A stretch of 64,000 bases of DNA. Origin: Dokdonella_A sp963775445. GTDB taxonomy: Bacteria; Pseudomonadota; Gammaproteobacteria; Xanthomonadales; Rhodanobacteraceae. The notes beneath the pieces are model-generated. The model was not told where the DNA came from and made no database searches. It saw nothing but the letters and a program-made list of their open reading frames with translations. Positions 17,896-26,494 of the stretch are shown here, in pieces. A program made the position numbers and the translations under genes. Positions within the stretch are counted from its first letter, which is position 1. The number at the start of each line of letters is the position of its first letter. The stretch is taken from assembly GCA_963775445.1 (NCBI GenBank), contig CAVZIT010000004.1, forward strand, positions 558,001-622,000. Direction: 5' to 3'.

Positions 17896-20092
17896 ATCCG
17901 GCACATCAGGCGGTGTTGCGCGGCAAGACGATTCGATCGTCCCGGAAATAGAAGCGAAGCTGATCCAGGCCACGCTCGCGTGGCCTGGTCTGCTTGACGC
18001 AAGAACACTGGCACCCCTGCTGACTGTGCTGTCGGCGGCTTCCACGCAAGGCAGTGCATTGCGTGACGCCTGGATGCGTAGCGAGGGAGAGCTGACGGCG
18101 GTCATCAAGCTGCTTGGTGACTTGCATGTCGGCTCCGAGCCGATCGTCGCGAGCGTGCTTCATGCGCTCGATTGCGGCGGTGTCGCTCTCGACGACCACG
18201 CGCTGGCGAGCGTCGGCGACGATGTGCGCGACCTGCTCGAAGGCCAACGTGCGGCCGCACGCATTTTCTCGCTGCACGGAACGCGGGGCGTCGGCGCATC
18301 CGAGGGCTTGCGGCGGCTGCTGCTGGCGATGGTGCGCGACCTTCGCGTCGTCCTGATCCTGCTCGCCCGCCAGCTCGTGCGCATGCGCGCGATCGCGGAC
18401 GCAGAAGAAGTCGAGCGCCGGGAGCTGGCCCGGCTTACTGCCGACATCCACGCTCCGCTGGCCAATCGGCTCGGTGTCTGGCAGTTCAAGTGGGAGCTCG
18501 AGGATCTTGCGTTTCGTTACCTGCAGCCGGACGTCTACCGGCGCATCGCGGGATTTCTGGACGAGCGTCGCGGCGATCGCGAAGCCTGGATATCCAGGAC
18601 ATGCGACCTGCTGGCTCGTGCGTTGCGCGATGCCGGCATCCGGGCCGAAGTGGCGGGACGCCCGAAACACATTTATTCGATCTGGCGCAAGATGCAGCGC
18701 AAGGGCATCGAGTTTTCCGAGCTCTACGACGTGCGCGCGTTGCGCGTGCTGGTCGACGATCTGGCCGCGTGCTACGCCGCGCTCGGCGTCGTCCATTCGC
18801 TGTGGCCGCATGTGCCCGGCGAGTTCGACGACTACATTGCCAATCCCAAAGGCAATCAGTATCGCTCGCTGCACACGGCAGTCATCGGACCCGATGGCCG
18901 CAATCTCGAGGTGCAGATTCGTTCCGTCGAAATGCACGAGCAGGCCGAACTCGGTATCGCGGCGCACTGGCGATACAAGGAAGGCGGCAGGGGCGACAGC
19001 GGTTTCGAGCGCAAGATCGCGTGGATGCGCCAGTTGCTCGAGAGCAAGGATTCCGGAGATGACGAAGCCGCATTGCTCGCCGGGTTTCGTACCGACGTAC
19101 TCGAGGATCGCGTCTATCTCCTGACGCCCAAAGGCGAGGTGATCGATCTGCCGCGAACCGCAACGGTGCTCGATTTCGCCTACAGCATTCATACCGACGT
19201 GGGGCATCGCTGTCGCGGCGCCAAGGTCAACGGGCGCATCGTTCCACTGCATTTCCAGCCCACCACCGGCGATCGCGTGGAAATAATCACCGGCAAGACC
19301 AGCGAGCCTCGACGCGACTGGCTTTCATCGCAGCACGGTTTCCTGCATACCCACCGTGCACGCGAAAAGGTACGGACATGGTTCAAGCGCATCGATAGGG
19401 CGCAGAACCTTGCCGCCGGCCGTGCGGTTCTCGATCGCGAGCTCAAGCGATTGGCCCTGCATCAGGTCGAACTCGACGGCCTGGCGGCGAAATTCAATCT
19501 CGGTTCCCAGGATGAATTGTTCGAGTCACTGGCGCTTGGGGACATCACTGCCGGCCAGGTTGCACGCACACTGCACGAGGATATGCAGCCGGCCCGCGCC
19601 GCAGCGCCGCCGGTGATCCCCGCGCGATCGCGCGCGCCATCCGGCGACGCGATCACGATCGAGGGTGTCGGAAACCTCATGACCCAACTGGCCCGATGTT
19701 GCCAACCGTTGCCGGGCGATCGCATCGCGGGATTCATCACGCGCGGGCGCGGAGTGTCGGTGCATCGCAGCGATTGTGCGCAGTTGCTCCGGTTGCGCGC
19801 GCGCGATGCGAGCCGCATCGTCGAAGTGGAATGGGGCGCACGCCGGGATCAGGCCTACGACGTCGATATCCTGGTGAAGGGCCACGATCGCAAGGCGCTG
19901 CACAAGGATGTGAGCAATGTCATCGCCGCCGGCGACGTGCATCTGCTCGCCGTCACCATGACGGTCGATCCGCAAAGCGGCCTTGTCGACATGCGGTTCG
20001 CGTTGCGGGTTCGGGATTTCGCCCAGTTGAGTGGTCTGCTGGCCCGGGTGCTGAGTGTCCCGAACGTGATCGATGCGCGCCGGATCGCATGA
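17882..20092 (+). CDS. relA: RelA, (p)ppGpp synthetase
   Basis: The protein has the long RelA/SpoT layout: a degenerate hydrolase-like region lacking the HD/ED metal ligands, a synthetase domain (about 225-350, with RPKHIYSIWRKMQRKGIEF and FDDYIANPKGNQYRSLHTAV), TGS (about 409-470, VIDLPRTATVLDFAYSIHTD), the zinc-finger/CC region (RCCQPLPGD) and ACT (about 655-736). The acidic EFDDYI pattern and missing HD motif mark it as the ribosome-dependent synthetase RelA rather than bifunctional SpoT. The GTG at 17882 is the best start but lacks an obvious ribosome site, and it overlaps the upstream gene. Confidence 0.93.
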   Translation: MGRTKSGTSGGVARQDDSIVPEIEAKLIQATLAWPGLLDARTLAPLLTVLSAASTQGSALRDAWMRSEGELTAVIKLLGDLHVGSEPIVASVLHALDCGGVALDDHALASVGDDVRDLLEGQRAAARIFSLHGTRGVGASEGLRRLLLAMVRDLRVVLILLARQLVRMRAIADAEEVERRELARLTADIHAPLANRLGVWQFKWELEDLAFRYLQPDVYRRIAGFLDERRGDREAWISRTCDLLARALRDAGIRAEVAGRPKHIYSIWRKMQRKGIEFSELYDVRALRVLVDDLAACYAALGVVHSLWPHVPGEFDDYIANPKGNQYRSLHTAVIGPDGRNLEVQIRSVEMHEQAELGIAAHWRYKEGGRGDSGFERKIAWMRQLLESKDSGDDEAALLAGFRTDVLEDRVYLLTPKGEVIDLPRTATVLDFAYSIHTDVGHRCRGAKVNGRIVPLHFQPTTGDRVEIITGKTSEPRRDWLSSQHGFLHTHRAREKVRTWFKRIDRAQNLAAGRAVLDRELKRLALHQVELDGLAAKFNLGSQDELFESLALGDITAGQVARTLHEDMQPARAAAPPVIPARSRAPSGDAITIEGVGNLMTQLARCCQPLPGDRIAGFITRGRGVSVHRSDCAQLLRLRARDASRIVEVEWGARRDQAYDVDILVKGHDRKALHKDVSNVIAAGDVHLLAVTMTVDPQSGLVDMRFALRVRDFAQLSGLLARVLSVPNVIDARRIA

Positions 20093-20295
20093 CAAAAGAC
20101 AGCCGCCATGCCATGTCGGACCACTGGAAATTCCCCTGATAAAATACCGTCGTCGACCGTTGCGAACGGTGTCCGGCGTGGCCCGAATCGTCCACGGTTG
20201 CGGCGATATCGCATGCTATGCTTGCCACGCATTCTCCGGCCTGGGGTACGACTGGTCGTGCCGCACGGGCTCACCAGCGCGGATATGATGCGAAC

Positions 20296-22824
20296 GTGAT
20301 CGAGATTCCGGGTTACCGCCTGTTGCGTCAGTTGGGCCGCGGCGGAATGGCGACGGTGTACCTTGCGGTCCAGGAATCGGTGGACCGCGAAGTAGCGCTC
20401 AAGGTCATGTCGCCTGCGCTGCTCGCCGACCCGAACTTCGGCGAACGTTTCCTGCGCGAAGCCAAGATCGCCGCCAAGCTTCATCACCGCCATGTCGTCG
20501 GCATTCACGATGTCGCGCGCGCCGGTGATTACCACTACATCGCGATGGAATACCTCGGCGGCGGACCCGTACTGGCCAAGGACGGAATCGCGCGTCCCGT
20601 GCCGTTTGCGCTGCGCGTCATGCGCGAGATCGCAACCGCACTCAACTACGCCCATGAAAAGGGCTTCATCCATCGCGACGTAAAACCCGACAACATCCTG
20701 CTTCGCGACGATCGCTCTGCGGCTCTGACCGATTTCGGCATTGCGCGCGCGACCGACAGCGCGAGTCGCATGACCAAGACCGGCGCAGTCGTCGGCACGC
20801 CGCATTACATGAGTCCGGAGCAGGCGCGCGGCAAGCAGATCGACGGACGCTGCGACATCTACAGCCTCGGCATCGTGCTGTACGAACTCCTGGTCGGGCG
20901 GGTGCCCTATCAGGCGGAGGATTCGCTCGCGGTGGGCATCATGCACATCACCGAGCCGGTGCCGGTTTTGCCGGAAAGTGTCGCCGCATTGCAACCCTTG
21001 ATCGACAAGCTGTTGGCCAAGGAGCCTGACGATCGCTTCCAGACGGGCAACGAAGCCGCTGCCGCAATCGCGGCCTTCGAGCAGCGCATCGACACCGGCC
21101 AAACCGAGGCGCTGGGACTGCCGCAGGATTCCACGCGCGTGACCGACGCCGAGACCTTCATCTCGCCGGTGCCGTTTGCCCCGAGGGATGACGGCGTCGA
21201 GCAGCGCGTACGCGCGGAGCCGAACATCGGGCGGCTGGACGAGATAGTCGCTGCGGTCGACGACGGTGTCATGCGTGCGAACCGCCGTGGTCAAGCGCGT
21301 GCTGGCCGCGGTCGCAGGCGGCGCCGGCCGATGGTGATCGCGGCCCTCCTTATCGTACTTTTGGCGGCGGGCGCCGGCGCGCTTTGGCAGAACCAGGATC
21401 AGCTGCGCGCGCTGCTGCCACGCACCGAGTTGAACGCGACCCTTGCGAAGGCGCAAGCCGCGTTGTCCGAAGGCAGGCTTGTCGGTCACGACGGTGGCAA
21501 CGGTGCACGCGAATTGTTCCAGCAGGTGCAGTCGCAGGATGCCGACAACGACGCGGCTCGTGCCGGCTTGCGCGCCGTCGGACACAAGTTGCTCGATCGT
21601 GCCCGCGCCGCGCTCGCACAAAACGACGTAGCCTCGGCGCGCAAAGCGCTCGATGCGGCGCGCGACCTCCTCGGCGGCGGACCTGCGCTCGATGCGGTCG
21701 AAAAGGACATCAAGCAGGCCGAAGCGCGTGCGACCCGCACCGTGACGGTCCTCGATCAGGCAGATGCCGCACTGGCGTCCGGAAATATCCTCGGCGACGA
21801 TGGCGCGGCGGCTCTGTATCAGCGTCTTCTCGACAAGGACAGCAGCAGCGCGCTGGCCAAGGCTGGTCTCGAAAAAAGCGCGGATGCCCTGGCGGCGCAA
21901 GCGCGCTCCGCACTCGCCAGCGGCGATGTCGCGGCCGCAGCCGATCATGCTGGCGAAATCGGACGGTTCCTGCCGAGTTATCCGGGCTTGCCTGATCTGC
22001 TCGGACAGGTCGCGCAGGCAAAAGAAACCGCGAACGCGAAGGTCGGCGACATGCTCGATCGCGCCGAACGGCAATTGCATGCAGGGAATCTTGTCGGCGG
22101 CGAGGATTCCGCGGAGGCGTTGTTCGCGGCTGCGCAACAACTCGATCCGGGCAACAAGCGCGCGGGTGCGGGCTTGCGCAATGTGGCGCTCGGGTTGGTC
22201 ACGTTGGCCGATGCCGCGCTCGAGGACAGCCATCTCGATCGCGCCCGCACGCTGCTCGCAGAGGCGGCAAAACTTGCACCGGACTTGCCGGAATTGCGCG
22301 CGGGCCGGGAACGATTGCGCGATGCGCATGATCGCCTCGAGGCCGGCGCCAGAAGCACGGTTGTCTCGGATGCGGATACGCAAAAGATCAAGACCCTGAT
22401 CGCCGAGGCCGGAGCCGCGGCCAATGCGGGAAACCTGATCGTTCCGCCGGGCGACAGCGCCTATGACAAGTACCGCGCTGCGCTTGCGCTCGACGGCGAC
22501 AATCCGGCCGCGCTGGCAGGCCTGGCCCGCTTGCCGGCACGGGCGCGCGAACTGTTCGGCCAGGCGTTGCAGCAGAACATGCCGTTTCGCGCACTGGGTC
22601 TGCTGGATGCCGTGCGACAGTTGGCGCCCGCGGATACTGCCATTGGCGACATGAGCGCGCGCCTCGGCACCGCATTTCTCGACCAGGCCGAAGCACAGTT
22701 GGTGCAGGGGCGTACGAAGGATGCCGGACGCGCGCTCGATGAGGCGCGCAAGTTGAGCCCCGACAACCCGCGGCTGGCCACGCTCGCGGCGAAATTGCGT
22801 TCGTTGTCCGTGGCGCACGGCTAG
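20296..22824 (+). CDS. Membrane-anchored serine/threonine protein kinase with repeat-containing extracytoplasmic region
   Basis: The kinase domain (about 1-270) is complete: Gly loop LGRGGMATVY (13-22), Lys in VALKVM, catalytic HRDVKPDNIL, DFG, and GTPHYMSPEQARG. A basic stretch (RRGQARAGRGRRRRRP) precedes one membrane helix (MVIAALLIVLLAAGAGALW, about 346-364). About 480 outer residues then consist of Ala-rich helical repeats of TPR type (AKAQAALSEGRLVG, ADAALASGNILGDDGA, AERQLHAGNLVGGEDSA). Each repeat has a GxL(V/I)x(D/E) turn. Such kinases sense envelope signals; substrates are unknown. GTG at 20296 immediately precedes the kinase fold, and the in-frame ATG upstream at 20218 adds sequence without similarity. 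Confidence 0.9.
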   Translation: MIEIPGYRLLRQLGRGGMATVYLAVQESVDREVALKVMSPALLADPNFGERFLREAKIAAKLHHRHVVGIHDVARAGDYHYIAMEYLGGGPVLAKDGIARPVPFALRVMREIATALNYAHEKGFIHRDVKPDNILLRDDRSAALTDFGIARATDSASRMTKTGAVVGTPHYMSPEQARGKQIDGRCDIYSLGIVLYELLVGRVPYQAEDSLAVGIMHITEPVPVLPESVAALQPLIDKLLAKEPDDRFQTGNEAAAAIAAFEQRIDTGQTEALGLPQDSTRVTDAETFISPVPFAPRDDGVEQRVRAEPNIGRLDEIVAAVDDGVMRANRRGQARAGRGRRRRRPMVIAALLIVLLAAGAGALWQNQDQLRALLPRTELNATLAKAQAALSEGRLVGHDGGNGARELFQQVQSQDADNDAARAGLRAVGHKLLDRARAALAQNDVASARKALDAARDLLGGGPALDAVEKDIKQAEARATRTVTVLDQADAALASGNILGDDGAAALYQRLLDKDSSSALAKAGLEKSADALAAQARSALASGDVAAAADHAGEIGRFLPSYPGLPDLLGQVAQAKETANAKVGDMLDRAERQLHAGNLVGGEDSAEALFAAAQQLDPGNKRAGAGLRNVALGLVTLADAALEDSHLDRARTLLAEAAKLAPDLPELRAGRERLRDAHDRLEAGARSTVVSDADTQKIKTLIAEAGAAANAGNLIVPPGDSAYDKYRAALALDGDNPAALAGLARLPARARELFGQALQQNMPFRALGLLDAVRQLAPADTAIGDMSARLGTAFLDQAEAQLVQGRTKDAGRALDEARKLSPDNPRLATLAAKLRSLSVAHG

Positions 22825-23119
22825 CCACTTTGGGTCGAATTTCGTGTTCGGCCACCTGCCTGACTGCGCATCATCTCGCCGCGAGTAACCTCACCACTGT
22901 GGTGGGGCGCGCACGACTGGCAAGAATCCCGATTATCGTTTTTTCGACTTCCGGCCAGCGCGTCAACGCTGAGGGAATAGACTCCCCTATCGGATTCGCG
23001 CAGACGAATTCTTCCGTTGTGTCGCAGCCCGACACCCGAACCCATTCAGACGCCGAAGCGACTGTACCGGTCCCAGCAACTCACCCGACATGCGACGAAC
23101 GCGCGCAAGCGCGGTTACA

Positions 23120-23701
23120 ATGGGCGCCCATGCGAATGGATACGAGCGACGCACGCCGGTGCCTGCACTGAATCACGATGAACTGGGGCGGGCGTTGATT
23201 GCGCTGGGCTCAGGCGTCGGCGCGAGCGACCTGCATGGATCGCTGATCGGCTATCTGTGCGGTGGCGGCAATGCCGGAGCGGAACACTGGGTCGACGCGC
23301 TCGCCCTCGATCTTGGCGAGCCGCAGGCAACGCGCAGCCTGCTGGCCACGCGCCTCCACAGCGAGTGCTGCGCCGAACTGGATGATCCGGAACTGGGCTT
23401 CGAGCCACTGTTGCCGAATGCCGAAGCGCCGCTCGCCTCGCGCGCCGACGCGCTGGTCGATTGGTGTCGCGGCTTTCTCGGCGGCGTGGGTCTTGCCGGA
23501 GGCGCCGCCGCCGCGGCGAAATCCGCGGACGGCGCCGAGATCCTTCACGACTTCGGCGATATTGCGCGTTCCCGTTTTGAAACCGGAAACTCCGAGGACG
23601 ACGAGATCGCCCTCGCGGAAGTTGTGGAATTCGTGCGCATCGGTGTCTTGCTGCTGTATGCCGAGACGACCCGGGCGAGGCAATCCGCGACGGTCCACTG
23701 A
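23120..23701 (+). CDS. UPF0149 (YgfB/YecA-like) protein
   Basis: The protein matches the UPF0149 family: a start region LGSGVGASDLHGSLIGYLCG, a central FEPLLPNAEAPLASRADALV, then WCRGFLGGVGLAGG and a C-terminal DDEIALAEVVEFVRIGVLLL. These all-helical proteins usually sit just upstream of pepP, as here (16 bases apart). YgfB of Pseudomonas has been linked to antibiotic-resistance gene control, but the biochemical role of the family is not settled. ATG at 23120 is used; GTG at 23159 would sit closer to the conserved start. Confidence 0.88.
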   Translation: MGAHANGYERRTPVPALNHDELGRALIALGSGVGASDLHGSLIGYLCGGGNAGAEHWVDALALDLGEPQATRSLLATRLHSECCAELDDPELGFEPLLPNAEAPLASRADALVDWCRGFLGGVGLAGGAAAAAKSADGAEILHDFGDIARSRFETGNSEDDEIALAEVVEFVRIGVLLLYAETTRARQSATVH

Positions 23702-23717
23702 AGGCGAGGCACACGTC

Positions 23718-25028
23718 ATGATCCAGTCCAGCGAGTACGCGCGAAGACGCAGGCAACTGATGCGCATGGCCGGCCGCGACGCGATCGTGATCGTGCCGGC
23801 AGCGCCGGAGCGCCTGCGCAACAACGATGCGCATTACCCGTATCGCCAGGACAGCGATTTCCATTACCTGACCGGATTCCCCGAAGCCGATGCCGTGCTT
23901 GCGCTGGTGCCGGGCCGCGAGCAGGGCGAGGTGATCCTGTTTTGTCGCCAACGCGATCCGGATCGAGAGCTCTGGGACGGACCGCGGGCGGGGCAGGAAG
24001 GCGCCGTCGCCGGATACGGCATGGACGACGCGTTTCCGATAGAGGATATCGATGACATTCTGCCCGGTCTGATCGAAGGCCGAAGTCGCGTCTATTACCA
24101 TTTCGGGCGCGATCCCGAATTCGACCTCAAGCTGATCGGCTGGGTCAATCGCGTGCGCGGCCAGGTGCGCCAGGGCGCCCGCGCGCCGCACGAGTTTGTC
24201 GCGCTGTCGCATCTCCTGCACGACCTTCGCTTGTACAAGTCGCGCGCCGAATCACGCGTGATGCGGAAGTCCGCGGCGATCGCCGCCAAGGCGCATATCC
24301 GCGCGATGCGATCGACGCGACCGGGCATGAACGAGCAAGCGGTCGAGGCCGAACTGCTGCATACCTTCAGAAGCCACGGCGCGGTGCCGAGTTACGAGCC
24401 GATCGTCGGCGGTGGCGCCAATGGTTGCGTGCTGCATTACCGCGCCAACAATGCCGAGCTTCGCGATGGCGATCTGCTGCTGATCGATGCAGGCGCCGAA
24501 CTCGAATGCTACGCCTCCGACGTCACGCGCACGTTTCCGGTCAACGGGCGTTTCAATCCGTCGCAGCGCGCGCTGTACGACATCGTGCTGGCCGCGCAAA
24601 CCGCCGCGATCGCAGAGGTGCGAGCCGGGCGCCCATTCGATGCCTACCACGAGGCTGCGGTTCGCGTAATCACGCGCGGGCTCATCAAGCTCGGCCTGCT
24701 CAAGGGCACCGTGGCGAAGAACCTGCGCGAGCACGCGTACCGGCGTTTCTACATGCACAAGACCGGCCACTGGCTCGGCCTCGATGTGCACGACGTCGGT
24801 GATTACCGCGTGGGCGGCGAGTTCCGCGAGCTCGAGCCGGGCATGGTGCTCACGGTGGAACCCGGCATCTATGTCGCGCCGAACGACAGGACGGTGCCCG
24901 CGCGCTATCGCGGCATCGGCATCCGCATCGAAGACGACGTCCTTGTGACCTCGGGCGATCCCGAGGTGATCTCCGCGGCCGCGCCGCGCGATGCCGATGA
25001 GATCGAGGCCTTGATGGCTGTCAGGTGA
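23718..25028 (+). CDS. pepP: Xaa-Pro aminopeptidase PepP
   Basis: The 436-residue enzyme removes N-terminal residues that precede proline. The N-terminal creatinase-like domain (DSDFHYLTGFPEADAVLALV) and the pita-bread catalytic domain are present. The metal ligands are visible as two Asp in LLIDAGAELECYASDVTRTF, His in HKTGHWLGLDVHDVG, Glu in VEPGIYVAP, and Glu in GIGIRIEDDVLVT. AAGGCGAGG lies eight bases before the ATG at 23718. In most gammaproteobacteria ubiH and a ubiI/visC gene follow; here they are absent and accessory genes begin. Confidence 0.95.
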   Translation: MIQSSEYARRRRQLMRMAGRDAIVIVPAAPERLRNNDAHYPYRQDSDFHYLTGFPEADAVLALVPGREQGEVILFCRQRDPDRELWDGPRAGQEGAVAGYGMDDAFPIEDIDDILPGLIEGRSRVYYHFGRDPEFDLKLIGWVNRVRGQVRQGARAPHEFVALSHLLHDLRLYKSRAESRVMRKSAAIAAKAHIRAMRSTRPGMNEQAVEAELLHTFRSHGAVPSYEPIVGGGANGCVLHYRANNAELRDGDLLLIDAGAELECYASDVTRTFPVNGRFNPSQRALYDIVLAAQTAAIAEVRAGRPFDAYHEAAVRVITRGLIKLGLLKGTVAKNLREHAYRRFYMHKTGHWLGLDVHDVGDYRVGGEFRELEPGMVLTVEPGIYVAPNDRTVPARYRGIGIRIEDDVLVTSGDPEVISAAAPRDADEIEALMAVR

Positions 25029-25315
25029 TGCCGGCTGCCGGGTGCCGGGTGCGGGCGCGGATCCTGTGGTTCTCCTCACCTCAACTCGTGAATATCCGTT
25101 GCGCAAAAGCGCCGACGACGCGATCCTTACTCTTCGAAAGGTCCGTGCCTTGTGTCGCTCCGACGGCCCCCGAGGCGGGCGAATGGCGGCGCGGCGGATT
25201 CGCGCTTTCGAGTTCCCGGTACTTGCATTGAGTCATTGCGTTGTGCGCGATTCGGGGAATATGCTCGCGCAGGGGATCGAGGACTTCGATTTTGCGTTTC
25301 CACAGGAGGGTCATC

Positions 25316-26416
25316 ATGCGCAGGTCTCGGAATGTCGTTCTCGTCGTCGCGCTCGCCGCGACACTTTTTGCCGTTGCTGGAACTGCGGCAGAGCAGCCCG
25401 CCGGGACTTGTACCCCACCCGGGGCTTGGTCCACCCGGGCGGATTTCCCAAGCCCGGTGGTTCGCGCCTGGGGCCAGTTCTTTCCCGACGATGGCAACTT
25501 CTACGTCATGGGCGGTCGCTCGACCGATAGCGCCGGCAGCGACCTCATGCAACCCAGCGTCTACGATCCGCTGCTCGACAGCTGGACGACCTTGGCTGGC
25601 GCCTATGCCGATGGCCAGGTCAACAACATGGTCGGCGGCGTGCTCGACTTCGGTGGCACGGATTTCATCGTCACGGTGGGCGGATCGGCCGCGGGAGCTG
25701 TAACGGCAACCTCCGAAGTGCGACAGTACGATCCCGTCGCGGATGTCATGACCACGCTGACCAATGACCCGTGGCCCGGAAACGCTGACGGCACGTTGCT
25801 GCCGGGTGGCGCGGCGGTCGTCGACAACAAGCTGTATGTATTCGGCGGTTTCGATATCGGGGTTAGCATGGTCGACACCATCTACCAGTTCGATCCGGCC
25901 GCAGCCGAAGGCAGCCGCTGGACGCTCATGAACGCGACCTTGCCGAATCCGCTCGGCTATATCCCGACCGCGGCCGCCAATGGTTTCATCTACCTGATGG
26001 GCGGTTCAATTTTCAACAGCGACGCAACGCTGAGCGATTCATCCGACGCATCTCGCTATGATCCTGCGACGGATACGATCACACCGATCGCCATGATTCC
26101 GCGCGCGACCGGCGAAACGCGGGCGGTTGCGCAACCTGACGGTTCGATCTGGGTGCTCGGAGGGGGACGCGTGGCGCCGAATCCGAGCAACGAAGTGGAT
26201 ATCTACTCGCCGGATTCGGACAGCTGGACCATCGGTCCGCCGCTCAACGCAGCGCGTCGCAATCTGGCTGCCGGCACCGATCCGGTCAGCGGTCAGATCT
26301 GGGCGACCGGTGGCTACGACGTGGACGGGTTGACGCAACTCGCAGTCAACGAGCAGTTCGATCCGTGCACAGTGGCTGACGACACCATTTTTGCGGACGG
26401 GTTCGACGGACCGTAG
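25316..26416 (+). CDS. Exported Kelch-repeat protein with IFADGFDGP tail
   Basis: A strong ribosome site (AGGAGG, seven bases from ATG 25316) and a signal peptide (MRRSRNVVLVVALAATLFAV...GTAA) define the start. Six Kelch-type blades are seen by their GG-containing strands: NFYVMGGRS, FIVTVGGSA, LYVFGGFDI, IYLMGGSIF, IWVLGGGRV and IWATGGYDV. They form a beta-propeller, probably outside the cell. The protein ends VADDTIFADGFDGP, a short C-terminal pattern known to me from exported proteins of Xanthomonadales. A decayed copy of the same tail lies at 31677-31721. Ligand and function are unknown. Confidence 0.85.
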   Translation: MRRSRNVVLVVALAATLFAVAGTAAEQPAGTCTPPGAWSTRADFPSPVVRAWGQFFPDDGNFYVMGGRSTDSAGSDLMQPSVYDPLLDSWTTLAGAYADGQVNNMVGGVLDFGGTDFIVTVGGSAAGAVTATSEVRQYDPVADVMTTLTNDPWPGNADGTLLPGGAAVVDNKLYVFGGFDIGVSMVDTIYQFDPAAAEGSRWTLMNATLPNPLGYIPTAAANGFIYLMGGSIFNSDATLSDSSDASRYDPATDTITPIAMIPRATGETRAVAQPDGSIWVLGGGRVAPNPSNEVDIYSPDSDSWTIGPPLNAARRNLAAGTDPVSGQIWATGGYDVDGLTQLAVNEQFDPCTVADDTIFADGFDGP

Positions 26417-26438
26417 GCCCATCGGTAAATGTCGTAAG

Positions 26439-26461
26439 CCGGTCGCCGCACTGGCGACCGG
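26439..26461 (+). terminator. Perfect 9-bp hairpin after the Kelch gene
   Basis: CCGGTCGCC (26439-26447) pairs exactly with GGCGACCGG (26453-26461) around a five-base loop, 22 bases after the Kelch stop. There is no clear T-run, so it may be an imperfect intrinsic terminator or part of the junction with the Rhs fragment. Confidence 0.5.
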
Positions 26462-26494
26462 CAGTGCCGTTGGTTCGTAGATGGATCTTGTGTC

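Noticed and set aside
19855..22818. 987-codon minus-strand frame opposite relA and the kinase
   Set aside because: It covers two clear genes on the plus strand, crosses their boundary, and its residues have no domain signal.
22825..23119. 6S RNA upstream of the UPF0149 gene
   Set aside because: Some gammaproteobacteria have ssrS near ygfB, but no closing stem plus central bubble could be traced by eye here.
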